From Pegea sp. RAD2-039 (taxonomy: Eukaryota > Chordata > Thaliacea > Salpida > Salpidae), in contig JAQGEQ010000064.1 of the NCBI GenBank assembly GCA_034620365.1, forward strand, positions 186,001 through 250,000: a stretch of DNA of 64,000 nucleotides, given 5' to 3'. Each line of letters starts with the position of its first letter. The first letter of the stretch is position 1. Below are positions 13,719 through 24,965 of the stretch, piece after piece. Position numbers and translations under genes: made by a program. The notes under the pieces are model-generated. The model saw only the letters and a program-made list of their open reading frames with translations, was not told where the DNA came from and did no database searches.

Positions 13719-16700
13719 CTATTGTGCCGTTCTTTGAAGGAATCTCAATGCTCTTCTAGCCGCTGCTGATTTAGCAATCCGATAGCATCTTCCAACTCCT
13801 TTAAAACTTCCTTTTCCAATGATATCAACCGTTACTCTTACTTTACCATCACATCGTTTCTCACCAGCACTAGAGATAGAAGTTGGTTGAAATGCTTCAG
13901 TAACTGACATTCAATCAAACCTGAATTTCGCTGTTTCTGGTTCTAATTCGAAGAGCTCACGAACAGGTGATCTTGGGACACAAGTACTAAACTTCTCAAT
14001 TAGTGGAAGCATCATCTTCGAGTAAACATTCCAAACTGCTTCTAATTTCTCTCCACTATCCATGAAAATAGCTCCTGCTACTGATTCGAAAATGTCTCCT
14101 AGCGCTTTTGGAACCTAAAATATTCAATTATTTGATGATTTATCAGATTTCAATTTTATTCACTTCAATATCTTCGACTTCATCATCTTCATCTTCGAAT
14201 TCTCGTTCAGTATATTGTGATTCGTTGTATGAATGATTCATATAAGTAACAGAAGAATCTATTGTAGAAGTTCTTCCACTTGTGTATGTCCTCATCAACT
14301 CTGCATCCATGCCTTGTGTTTCATCTTTCATTTGTTGATAGTTTACAAACTCTTCAATTATTCTTTGTAGCTCCGGCGATAATGACTAAAAAATTTTGTT
14401 GATATTTTTATAAATTCCAAAATTTGTTTACTTTTTACTCACCAAAAAATATTTGTGAAAATCATTACGAACAGCTAATGAAGCAAAGATGGTGTTGTTG
14501 ACAAGAGCTGATCTCAAGTCTGTCAAAGCACCTGGCGAATGTTGTCTCTTATCTTTAAACAAGTAGCTTGTAATTAGATAATCAAGAACTGCATCACCTA
14601 GAAATTCCAAACGCTGATAGCAATCTGTTAATAAAAGTTGTCAAATCAACTTGTTTGTTTTTTGAGGAAAGTGTTTAGAACTAACCGGTCCATATATTAT
14701 AAGTATAAGATGCATGTGTGAAAGCTTGCAGTAAATAGAATTTGTTTTTAAACGTGTAACCTATCCTTCTTTCAAAGCCACTTATATATCTTAACATGGT
14801 TTTTAGTTTTTTATTATTGGCAATTTCTGTGTGGTTAATACCATGCTCAGGTGGTTTTAGATAACCATATTTGTCAACTGTCCTCCAATTACTTTCAGCG
14901 TTTTCCAGTTTTGGCAGAACCTTAAATTTGATAAAAATATTTACAAATAATTTCAAATTATTCTAAAAAATTCAATGAAATTAAAAAAAATAGACTTTTA
15001 TATTGGTTGAAACTTTACAAAAAGATTTTGATGATTGAAATATAAAAGACCTTAACACCAAAATAACAAAGTAGCAATTGAGCAGCACGATGTCCACAGG
15101 TAGTTAAATAACTTCCCAATAATCCTTCAACCGAATCAGCAATTGATTTATCAGCAAGTGATTGTTGAGTATGAAGATCAATTGTTAATGGTTCGTTGTA
15201 ATTGATTGGTCTCCCTTCAAATAAAATTCAAGATATGAAACGATTAGGTTAAAAAATTTGTTGAAAAACCTTCAGTATCTGTAGGTGTCCATTCACCAAT
15301 TTCTACATCTTCAATCTTTTTATTTCTCCGTTCAACAGGCATCAGTTTATGATCATAAAAATGTTTAGTGACTCGAGTGTACTTGTTGATATCTGAGAGT
15401 TAAAAGTGATGAAGATCAGAGATTTATTTGAGATTCTGTTACCGAATGGAGTTTTCTTCCCATTGTGGTAATCTGGTGTAATAATATTAGCTAACATCGA
15501 ATCAATCATATCAACATCCGGTTGGTTAAAGTTCTCAATAACATCTTCATCAGATGAATCCATTCTTCTTGTTTCATTTAACTCCTTTTTCTTTGCTGTT
15601 GTTTTTTAAATATTTAAAAATCTGATTACAGAATAGTTTAGTGAACTTAAAATACTAATTAAGTTTCTATAAACAACTGAAATATGATAAAAATATTTGC
15701 AGACAACTTTTTATGAGTTTATTGTTGGAATATTAAATGGAATAGACGATCTAGATTTTTCATCATGTGTAAACTCACCCAATTTTTTTGTTTGTTTTAA
15801 TTTTTTCACGACATCTTCTGGACTTTTCCAAGTATCTACAATCAAAAAACATTTGATAAAAGCTTGTTGCGGTTGACTAGATGACATGAAAATGTCTGAA
15901 CAATTCGTAAATCACACAAAATATTTGATCCTTCAGGAAATTGACATTTTTATTTCGTTGTAAAATTTCTTTTGTCATTAAATAACGTAGAAAACATTTC
16001 AAGAATTTCAACGAGTTAATAAATAACTCGAAGTGACAGGAAACGAAATGTTCTTCTAACCACGTTTGTTTGAATGTCTTAACAGCAAACTAAAAAAGAT
16101 AACTACTCCACAAACAACTGAAGGATAAACAGCTTCAAAGAAAAGGAAGAACCCCTAAAAAGCATCTCAGTGTGTCTTGCTTTGTTTTTAAGATCATCAT
16201 GACAACATCCAGTTTTAAACTGAAGCAAGTCTTACTAATAGAATCTTCTTAAAAACTAACAGAGTTTCAAAACCTTAAAAAGTAAATTACCGATTTCAAT
16301 ATCACAATCAGAATCAAATAAATCTTCATTCCTTCCAACCATGTAACCAGTTGGTAACCAATTTGCAGTTGGGTCAAATATCAGTGAAGACATTCTATTG
16401 GCTAAACCAAAAGATTTTCCAATCCGATAAAGATTATGATTAGAGACTTTCTTGCTCCTCATATAAGATAACTTCCCTAGAAAACAAATAAAGTAAATTT
16501 CAGACCTTGAAACAGATGTAGATGTCTTTCTAAACCTTCATGAGCTTCTGGATAAGTACAATAGAGGTAAACAGTGACTGCATGTTTAAGAAATGAATCT
16601 CCTAGCATCTCTAAACGTTCTAGGTTGACACCTTCACTTGCACTTGATAATGTTAAAGCCTAAATCAAGTTAAAGTCATTATCAAGTAATAGTCACGTGA

Positions 16701-19700
16701 TTACAAACCTGTAAGATGGTTTCAGGTCCTGGACCAATCAGAGATTTGCTTCCAGTTTCTCCATGAATGTCTTTGAGTTGATTAAAAATCTCAATTGGAA
16801 TTGTATAAGAGACATAATCACTGATTGTTTTTCGTTTTCTTCGTCTTCTTTTCTTCTTCTTCTTTTTATTACTTTCAGTTTCTTCTTCTTCACAAGATAA
16901 AGTAAAGATCTTCATATACTCTTCATCTTCAGGACTTTCATCTTCATCCGTTGAATCAATTGAAGGATCTTGGTGAGTCTCTTCTTCATCTTCTTCTTCT
17001 GAAGACTTTTCTTTACTTGTAGCTTGATTCTTTTTCAATAAAGATTCGTCTTCAACTTTCATCATCTCCTGATCTTCATCTTCCTTAATCTTCATCTCCT
17101 GATCTTCATCTTCCTCAATATTCATCTCCTGATCCTGATCTTCCTCAAACTTCATCTCCTGATCCTGATCTTCATCTTAATCTTCATCTCCTGATCTTCA
17201 ACTCAATCTTCCTTGATCTTCATCTTCCTTAATCTCATCTGATCTTCATCTTCTTCATCTCCTGATCTTCATCTTTCTCAATCTTCATCTCCTGATCTTC
17301 ATCTACTTCATCAATCTTGCTCGGTAGCAACGGCAGAGGTTCAAAGATTTCTTTCGCTGAATCCGCCCAGCAGTAGCAAATATCCATCCATTGAAATCCA
17401 AACGGGATCTGTTTTGCAGTGATCCCGGAAGACTCCGAGATCTCGATCCGTAGCTCCTCTGAGATCAACAATTGTCCCATTCTACAAGCCACAAAAGTTA
17501 CAACTTTGAAATCACTTTTGCAAATTACTTGTAAATGATGGAAGGAAGACACACAGCTTTCCTCCACAGAGATGCAGGAACAGGATGAACCTCACAAAGC
17601 TCCGGGATCAAGATCTGATGATTATGAAGATTTTCGTATTTGGCGCGCTTTTTATCCAATGATGAGAGCTGAAGACCTCTTCCTTTTTGATTGACATATC
17701 TCGGTGTCAACAGGTTCAGTCTGATGTTATTGGACAGTTGGGACGTGATACAATGACTCAAGGACTGACCTGGTTGAAGTGTGGTCCACATCGATTAGTG
17801 GTTGACCTTTTTGACGAATTTCTAATTTATATTTTATTTTATAATATTCATGGAAATTGGAATATTCATCAGATGGAAATGGACTCATCGGTGTCATCGT
17901 ATCTTTGATCTCAGCGACGTAAAACCTACAAAATCAATCTCAAATCAACTAGTAAGAAGTAGAAGATGATTAACCTGTTAGGTTGATCCCCATTTCGATA
18001 TTTAGCGATGACGACTCCATCTTCATAAAGACTTCTTTCAAATTTATAAATTTTATTTTTTCGTAGATTTGTCTGATTGTAATTATATTGTAGGTCTTTC
18101 TTCATCTTGTCAGCATATCTTCTCTTGGAATCAGTTGAAGTCATAAACTCCCAATCAATATCCAACACTTCATCTCCTTCTTCTAGAAATCTTCATCAGA
18201 TCTTGATGACTCTTTCATCAACTCACCTTTGTTGAGAACAACCACAAAAAATTGTGAGAGAGAACTCTCTGGTTGAAACGAAAGGTTTGTTCTTTCTAAT
18301 CTCAAAACCTCCGAAAAGATGTACTTGTGGAAGTTTCTAATCTAAAGATCTTATTTTAAAGTGGATTCAAATGAAGATGATCTCATACAAACCAGATGAA
18401 GATGATGAGAAGAGAAGGAGACAAAACTACGAACTAATCTTAATCCTGCTATCTCTTCTCCTGATCTTGTGAAGATAGGGAAGCGAGGGATCTATTAGAA
18501 GATCATCGATTATGAAGAAGATTAAAGATTCAAACTGACATGAGGGATTTGTTTTGACGTCACAATTCCAAAACATCGAGAAGTCTCTTCAGGAAGATGA
18601 AGTCTTCTCATCCTCACATTTAACTTCTCAGGAAGAGGAACTCTGGTCTTCATCTCTATCTCGTAGATGTAGGACACTTGATCAGGTCGTGGAAGACAAT
18701 CAGATAGACATAAAGCGCTCTGAAGTAAGCATCAACTTCTATAACTGACCACTGACCCTCAACCACCTACTGACCGCTTTTGTATAAGTCTGACGTCGTT
18801 TTGTGGACCCAGGACGTCCATTGATCGATGTTGGAGGTTCAGGACTCCATAATTCCAACTCCTCAGCGTATTTGATGGTTTCTTTACCTTCAATAAAACC
18901 ACAAATTTCAAATTTTCAACTTTCAACCAATTACCAATCGGATTTAAATCGTCGTCTAATTCGCCCGCTAGATGGAGCTGTTTACAAGCTTCTACAGCAA
19001 CCACTTGTTGTGCCTTGACAACAGTATCCATGACAACTCCCTTGATGACATAATAGTTAGTTAAATGAATCACGTGATAAGAAGAAAGACCTTGATTGGA
19101 TGACGAACGTGTGAATTGATTGGAAGTTGAAGGACACAGTAGAATCCTTCTTTCTCATTTGTGATCACTTCACATTTGGGACCTACATGAGTGAAACCGT
19201 CACCTGGAAGCCGGCAGCAGTATCTAGAAGTCGAGATGTTGAAGTTGAAGTTATGATGAGGTAGTTACTGACTTGTTCACTACTTTTATGGCGTTTTTCA
19301 TTCTTGCCGTTTGTTTTGGAGTTGAATAAGAAGGAGAATCTTCAAATTCATCTGAAGAGGAATTCTCGTCCGAATCTTTATGAAATTGATCTCTACAAGG
19401 AACAGGGGATCCAAGAACCTATGAAGAAGATGAAGATCTTCTATATTGAAGTCATAAACTACCTCTTCAATCTTTTTGTATTCCCGTAATCGATCTAAAA
19501 TGATCTTCTTCTTATTCTCATCAGCAATGATCACATAAGCTGATGAAGAAGCTCGACATTTTCCTTTTGAATCCACATAATCTCTATAATCTTCCTAATA
19601 ACTGACAAATCAACATCAAGAACAACTCAACAAACCTATAAGTTGTAGGGATATCAAAACTGATCACTAAATTACATCTAGTCGCAAAAGAACACTCTTC

Positions 19701-22209
19701 AAGACAATCTGAAGTGATGAGGACGTTGATTTCTCGATTTCGAAACTTCCTGAGGACTTCTTCTTGTTTAGATTTATCCATCGCAGTTGCATCCAGTGAG
19801 TCTCGACTCTTAGGACCTTTCATCTTGTTGGTAATGACTAGATGAGAACTGTTCACGTGTTTCAACTCTTTATCTTCTTTACATCTTTCACGAAGAAGAA
19901 GTTGCAACATCACAGCTACGTAACTGGGATTTTTAAAGTTTTTAAAGATGAAGATTTATGTGAGTTTGTACTTGTTGTGGACGAAGACTACAGCGCAGAG
20001 GTTATTTGATGTGACGGTTGAGATGTTAGTTGGATCAGGTTTAACTTCTTCATTATCTGTACTGAGCTCGGTTAATGAATCTTCCCAAGATGTACTTTCA
20101 CTTTAAAATCAAAAGAAGTTGAAAAACTGATCTAATTTCACAACCAATTACTTCTCATTTAGTTGATTTGAAGGAATCTGATACTCTTTTAAAATTTCCA
20201 ATAATCTCTGTACTTTTGGAGACAAATACTGAAAAAAAAGTAACTTTTAACAAAAGTTGAAATCAAAACGAACTCACTTACACCGTCTGGCGAATATTTA
20301 TAACTTCCTAGCTCTTTGTAGCAGGTTCTGTAGATTAAATGAAGTCTACCGTACAAGTAACACAACAACATTGTACTCCAGTAAAAAATTCCAGTTGAAA
20401 ATACTTTTTCATCTGGTTTAAAATGTCGATATGAAGGTGTTAAGGACTTATGAACCAATTTCAACATTGTTAAAGTTAACTTGTAAGCAGCTGTAATCAC
20501 AAAATGTTAAGAAGATAAAAAATATTTTAAGATTTCGACTCACACCAAACACCGAGTACATTGAGGACCTCAACGACCCCCTTTAAAAGATCTAAAGGAG
20601 TTCCAGTGACATTGATGTTGTTCTCATCTACTTTTACTTTGTCTTTTACGTTTCTATAAAAAAGTTGATTTTTAAAATCTTCAAAATTTTAATTTTTAAA
20701 TTCGAAAAGTAAAATAATTACAGATTTAGTTCTGAACTCTCGATGTTTACTAGCTCCCAATCACGAAGTTCAGTAGAAGCAGTCGCTTTTTCCTGTAAAA
20801 TAATTCAACATAATCTCAAATGAATGAAGTGAAAATACAAACCAGTTGACAATCTTTCAAATAAGAAATCGCTTCTTGCAAGATTTCATTAATTTTTTTA
20901 TATAATTTGTTCAAAATAAACTCTTTCCCCAAAATAATTTGTTCTTCTGTCTTTGCCATGGAGTGGATATTGTTAGAAACCAAATCGGTTGTAGTGAAAG
21001 CCTGAAACGAGAAAATTCATGTGAAGCTAGTAGAAAGTCAGATAACCAAAGATATCTCCAAAACTATTTATAAATATTCACGAAATGGTTCTACAGAAAA
21101 ACTCTCAATTACTTTGCAATGATATTTATCCTCCATCAAATGAATCAATGCTGATAGATCTTCTGCAGAAATATCTGTGTCAAGAAGAGATGAAGTCAAA
21201 CCGTAGATAGCTGGCCGCGTTTCCAGTTCATCTATTTTCTTTAAAAAAGTGGATCACGTGAGTGCTTTCTAAGATTCCAACTTTATAAGTTGATTTTGTG
21301 CAAACTTACTTGCATTATAGCTCTATAAGGATGGTCATCATCTTTAATTAATTGGCAATTTTGAAATATAAGCATTTTAATCTTTAAAATTAGATTGTTA
21401 TCTATTGATAGTAGATCTATCATTAAATCAGGACACATGACAAGGACCTAAACAAAGAAAACCATATTCAGCTAGCATCTAATTAAAAGTAATTTAAATA
21501 AAATCTTTGTTAAAATACAATTTTAATAATTTAAGTTGTTTATCAGAATTGTATTTATCTAAAAAATAAGTAAAAATATTTTCTAAATTAGTTAAAATAA
21601 TAAATATTGAATTTTAATAATGAATTAGCAGCATTTGTTCATCTTTATGATCTTATTATTACCAAATACAACCATCTATAAGCTACTAAGTAACATAGAT
21701 AGCTTTAAAGTCAGAAATAAGAACTGAAATTTCACCTTATGATTATATAATTGTTGAAAAAAACAATTTTTGTTTTCCAAACTGAAAGTTTCAAAATCTA
21801 ATCCTATAACTGAAATGTTAAGCTGAGAATCAATCTTATGAACTTGTTGCTTCACTTCATTCTCTATAAAGAAGTTCGAAATATAAATTTGTAAATAAAA
21901 ATGATATTAAATTTATCAACTTTACCTGTTTCTACAAATAAAACTGTAAATGTTTCTAAAGATTGATCTCCATCTTCAGTAAACTCACTAATCAACTTAT
22001 GAGCAACAAATTCAGTGAACAGTTTTCTATTGAAACAAATAATTGAACTTTGCTTTAAAGCAATTTCTAAAGCTTTTGTCTGAAATACAAAATATTTTAT
22101 TTAAAATATAATCTGCAATTGAATCTTTAAAAAGGTTTAAAAGTCTAGATCCTACCTCATAAGGTTGTTGAGTAAAAATCCCAGGATGTGATGGAGTATT
22201 CCATGGCAT
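13719..22209 (-). CDS. DICER1: Dicer endoribonuclease with degenerate helicase
   Basis: About 35 exons and roughly 1930 aa, close to human DICER1 (1922). Exons, 5' to 3': 22156-22209, 21926-22079, 21736-21863, 21310-21447, 21095-21238, 20843-21001, 20722-20792, 20544-20653, 20282-20490, 20152-20228, 19972-20100, 19636-19923, 19463-19583, 19273-19418, 19091-19223, 18935-19040, 18775-18887, 18540-18719, 18393-18491, 18227-18341, 17975-18182, 17770-17925, 17529-17720, 16709-17481, 16536-16659, 16291-16476, 15779-15835, 15443-15595, 15270-15392, 15051-15214, 14686-14920, 14443-14624, 14164-14385, 13921-14114, 13719-13869. Domains in order: helicase (exons 1-15), dimerisation/DUF283 (about 15-18), platform and PAZ (19-24), RNase IIIa (24-30), RNase IIIb (31-34), dsRBD (34-35). 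RNase III acidic residues are present: [10 protein letters not shown] and [12 protein letters not shown] in IIIa, [12 protein letters not shown] and [12 protein letters not shown] in IIIb. The helicase has lost Walker A and DECH. Exon 24 carries an acidic repeat whose reading frame is broken by one base net, and the donor of exon 5 is ambiguous. It should make small RNAs from hairpin or dsRNA precursors. Confidence 0.93.
17062..17318 (-). repeat. 30-bp coding minisatellite (acidic [10 protein letters not shown] repeats)
   Basis: Eight tandem units built on a 30-bp purine-rich sequence (minus strand), coding roughly for [10 protein letters not shown]. It sits in the disordered linker between PAZ and RNase IIIa of Dicer. 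Five of the eight units keep the coding phase with lengths of 30 or 33 bp. The three central units are 32, 36 and 35 bp, and together they shift the frame by one. The stretch is followed by a long acidic and then Lys/Arg-rich segment that is still in the downstream frame. Human Dicer has a long non-conserved linker at this place, so length drift here is tolerable for the fold. Confidence 0.85.
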
Positions 22210-23172
22210 TATAAAAGTAATAAATTTTATAAAAACTTTTAATTTCAAACAAAAACCTAATAATTATATCTACAGCTAGTTTGAAAAAATATATTTCTTT
22301 AATTTCAGTATTTTTTTATATAAAATTAACAACAAATATTTGAATAATGTGAAATTATTTTGTTTTTATATAATTAATTAACTTTTACATAACTTGAAAT
22401 AAATACAAACAGAAAAATATCAATAAATAATTCCTATATCTCTGATAAAATTTAATCTATTTACTAAATATCAAAAACTTTGAACTTTTTTCCTTTTAAT
22501 AACAAATCAAAAATCGAACAAAAAATAAAAAAATTTCTTTAAAACAAAAAATAAATTACAACTTTTGCGAAAATATTTTTCAGTTTAAATTTTTTTTATA
22601 AATTCCAAACAAATTTTCCATAAAAATATTTGTAAAAAGTATTTAAGTTTTTAGAACTATAAAAGTTTATCTGTGGTTATGTTAACAAGATTTCAAGGTA
22701 GTAGTAAAACGGGAATACCCACAATAAAATTTATATTTTAATAAAAGTATCTTCATAATTAAAAGACTAATGTTTGTTAAAAAAATAAAATTTATTCATA
22801 AATTTTTTTCCAGAAATTTTAAAAGCTAATTACTTACTTTGTGTAGTTTTTACAAGTGGATATAATCTTAGAAAACAGCTTTTAATTGACATAAGAATTT
22901 AGAAAATATGAATATTTAAATTCTAAAAAATAAACTAATGGTTGTGTTAATAAACCAAAAACTAATAAACAACTTTATAGCTTATTTGCACAAAAATGCT
23001 TTCACTGAAGAAAAGTAATAATTTTTTTGGAATATTTTTAGGGTTTTCAGCTTTAAAGATAATCTGGGGTTTGCTTACTCTCAAAAGAAATCAGAAAAAA
23101 AAACATCTTCACACTTTAACTTAACAATCACTCAAATAATGTCTCAAATTAATAAAAATGTTTTCGTAGAAG

Positions 23173-23385
23173 ATGAAATGGCCTGCTCCAGCCGAGAACG
23201 GCCATTCTGTAAGCCAGGACAGAAGTTATGAATATCCTGTTGTTGCCCATGCAGCAGGATTCCACGCCAACAAGGTATGCAGCGGAACAGAAGGACTGAT
23301 GCAGCTGCACCCAGCTGACGACACTGAGTACAGTGACAAGCTGTCTACAGGCTCCAACTCCGGTTTTAAATTTGGAGTTTTATAG
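23173..23385 (+). CDS. Hypothetical 70-aa protein in a GC-richer island
   Basis: An ATG frame of 70 codons ending at TAG, lying in sequence of clearly higher G+C than its flanks on both sides. Third positions are rich in G and C, unlike the other genes in the window. The product has no signal peptide or membrane segment. It contains two cysteines, several His/Tyr residues and ends in SGFKFGVL. An AATAAA lies 73 nt past the stop. An upstream ATG at 23139 opens a different frame of only about 30 codons. I do not recognise the protein. The alternatives are a piece of a mobile element or a foreign insertion. Confidence 0.35.
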   Translation: MKWPAPAENGHSVSQDRSYEYPVVAHAAGFHANKVCSGTEGLMQLHPADDTEYSDKLSTGSNSGFKFGVL

Positions 23386-23457
23386 AAGTGTTGTCACTAC
23401 CAGACTAACAAGGACCTTCTACCCGGGTTTTTATGGACTTTTCTTGTCGCATAAACA

Positions 23458-23463
23458 AATAAA
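23458..23463 (+). terminator. Poly(A) signal candidate after the 23.2-kb ORF
   Basis: AATAAA lies 73 nt downstream of the stop of the 70-codon ORF and is followed by A-rich then T-rich sequence. It supports the idea that the ORF is a separate transcript, but such hexamers are common in DNA this A+T-rich. Confidence 0.3.
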
Positions 23464-23937
23464 TATAAAACTTTATTTTCAGATTATAAGGTTGTGTTTT
23501 TAAGAGCTAAAAATAATAATCAAAAGTAACTTTCCGAAGCTATATATTCCACAAGTCAATTTCGCAAAGCTATACTAGATAGGATAAAATCATACAAAAT
23601 TAATTGATAATAATTTCCTTATAATTTCACGATTTTAATTCCAAAAAGAAAAAGGTCTCTCGCTGTTGATGTTGATATCTAAATGATCGTTACATGGAGC
23701 AGGGTGCTTTTTAGGCTCACTTCAACTCGGAAAGTCCTGAAACTTCTACAAAACGATATTTTAGCAGAGGCAGTTTTAGTTTAGTTGTAGAGGCAGTTTG
23801 TTCTAAAAGAATAAATTAAAAACGTTAAATTAAATTAACTCTTATTATCAGCTTTATTTAAATTAAATTATAATTATAAATTAACAAATTATTTTATTTA
23901 ACTCATTTCTTCGAGTTTTAATTGACAAGGTGGTTGT

Positions 23938-23976
23938 CTGCATCCGTATCTGTATAAAGTCATTGACAGGATGCAG
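23938..23976. other. Short perfect inverted repeat (possible hairpin)
   Basis: CTGCATCC at 23938-23945 pairs exactly with GGATGCAG at 23969-23976 across a 23-nt loop. Pairing does not extend convincingly beyond eight base pairs, so this is too short for a typical microRNA precursor. It could be a protein-binding palindrome or chance. Confidence 0.2.
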
Positions 23977-24965
23977 ATCAGTTTCGAGTCTACAATTGTT
24001 CCAACTTCCAGTTTCAGTTTTGTATTCTATTTTTATTTTTGTAATCTAAAATATTCGCCAAAAAGATGTCACTTAAGATAAAAAAACATTTTTTTTTCTA
24101 AGTCTGTTCTTCTCTGGATAAAGGAATTAAAAGAAAATATAAAAGATAAAATTGATCTTAAAACTTAAGTATCATAAACTATATACTAGATGTAGTATCT
24201 ATATTATGAAAATATATTATAATTATCAAGTGAATTCTGTGTCAGCAGTAATTTATTTTAACGAAACATTAACAGTTTCATTTTTAATAAATTGGATAAA
24301 TTTAAATCAACATTTTTCTGTTAATTTTATCTAAATTTAAATTTTCTTTTATTTAGTTATTCTTTTATTGCATTTTCTTTCACATATTTATGATAATTCG
24401 CTCAAATTTATCTAAAAACAATTAAAAAATAAAATTATTTGAAAACTTGATGGACAAAGTATATATTTAATGATTTCTTAGTTAAAAAACAACGCTTTAA
24501 AAATGATTATCATTTGACTTTTATTACAAAAAGCAATAAAAAATATAATATATAAAATATATATCAACTTTATTATTGATTTTCAAATCTAATATAAAAT
24601 TTAAAGCCATAAATGAAAAAAATCATTTAAAATTATTTGTATAAAGAAATATTAAAAAAGCCAAATTAGTACAAAATCAATGTTTACATTTTGATGTATT
24701 ATTTGTTGGAATAAATTTTGTTTAGTTCAATAAATTCATTTAAACTTTATTTAAAATGTATTTTTTTCACTTTTTAAAGAACTTAAATCAATATATATAT
24801 ATTTATTTAAATAAATATATTTATTTGGAAATTAATTATATAAAAGTTAATATTTTAAATGAATATTTATCTTGCTTTAAACTTAATTAATTTTAATTTT
24901 TATGAATATTTTTCAGGCTTTTTTCTAACAGGTTTATATTTTATGAATTTTTTGAGGTTTAGGAA

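Larger units (their letters stand above)
22210..24965. other. Intergenic region between divergent Dicer and VPS8
   Basis: About 2.75 kb separating the start codons of Dicer (minus) and VPS8 (plus), so both promoters must lie here or nearby. I see no TATA element I would trust. The region holds the isolated ORF at 23173-23385 with its poly(A) signal, a small inverted repeat at 23938-23976, and less A+T-rich fragments around 23640-23800. The rest is A+T-rich and featureless. Confidence 0.6.

Noticed and set aside
18759-19073. 104-codon minus frame that partly matches Dicer
   Set aside because: It reads through a 47-nt intron (18888-18934). Only its first third is the real exon; the continuation is in the wrong frame, and the correct frame after splicing gives a better Dicer match.
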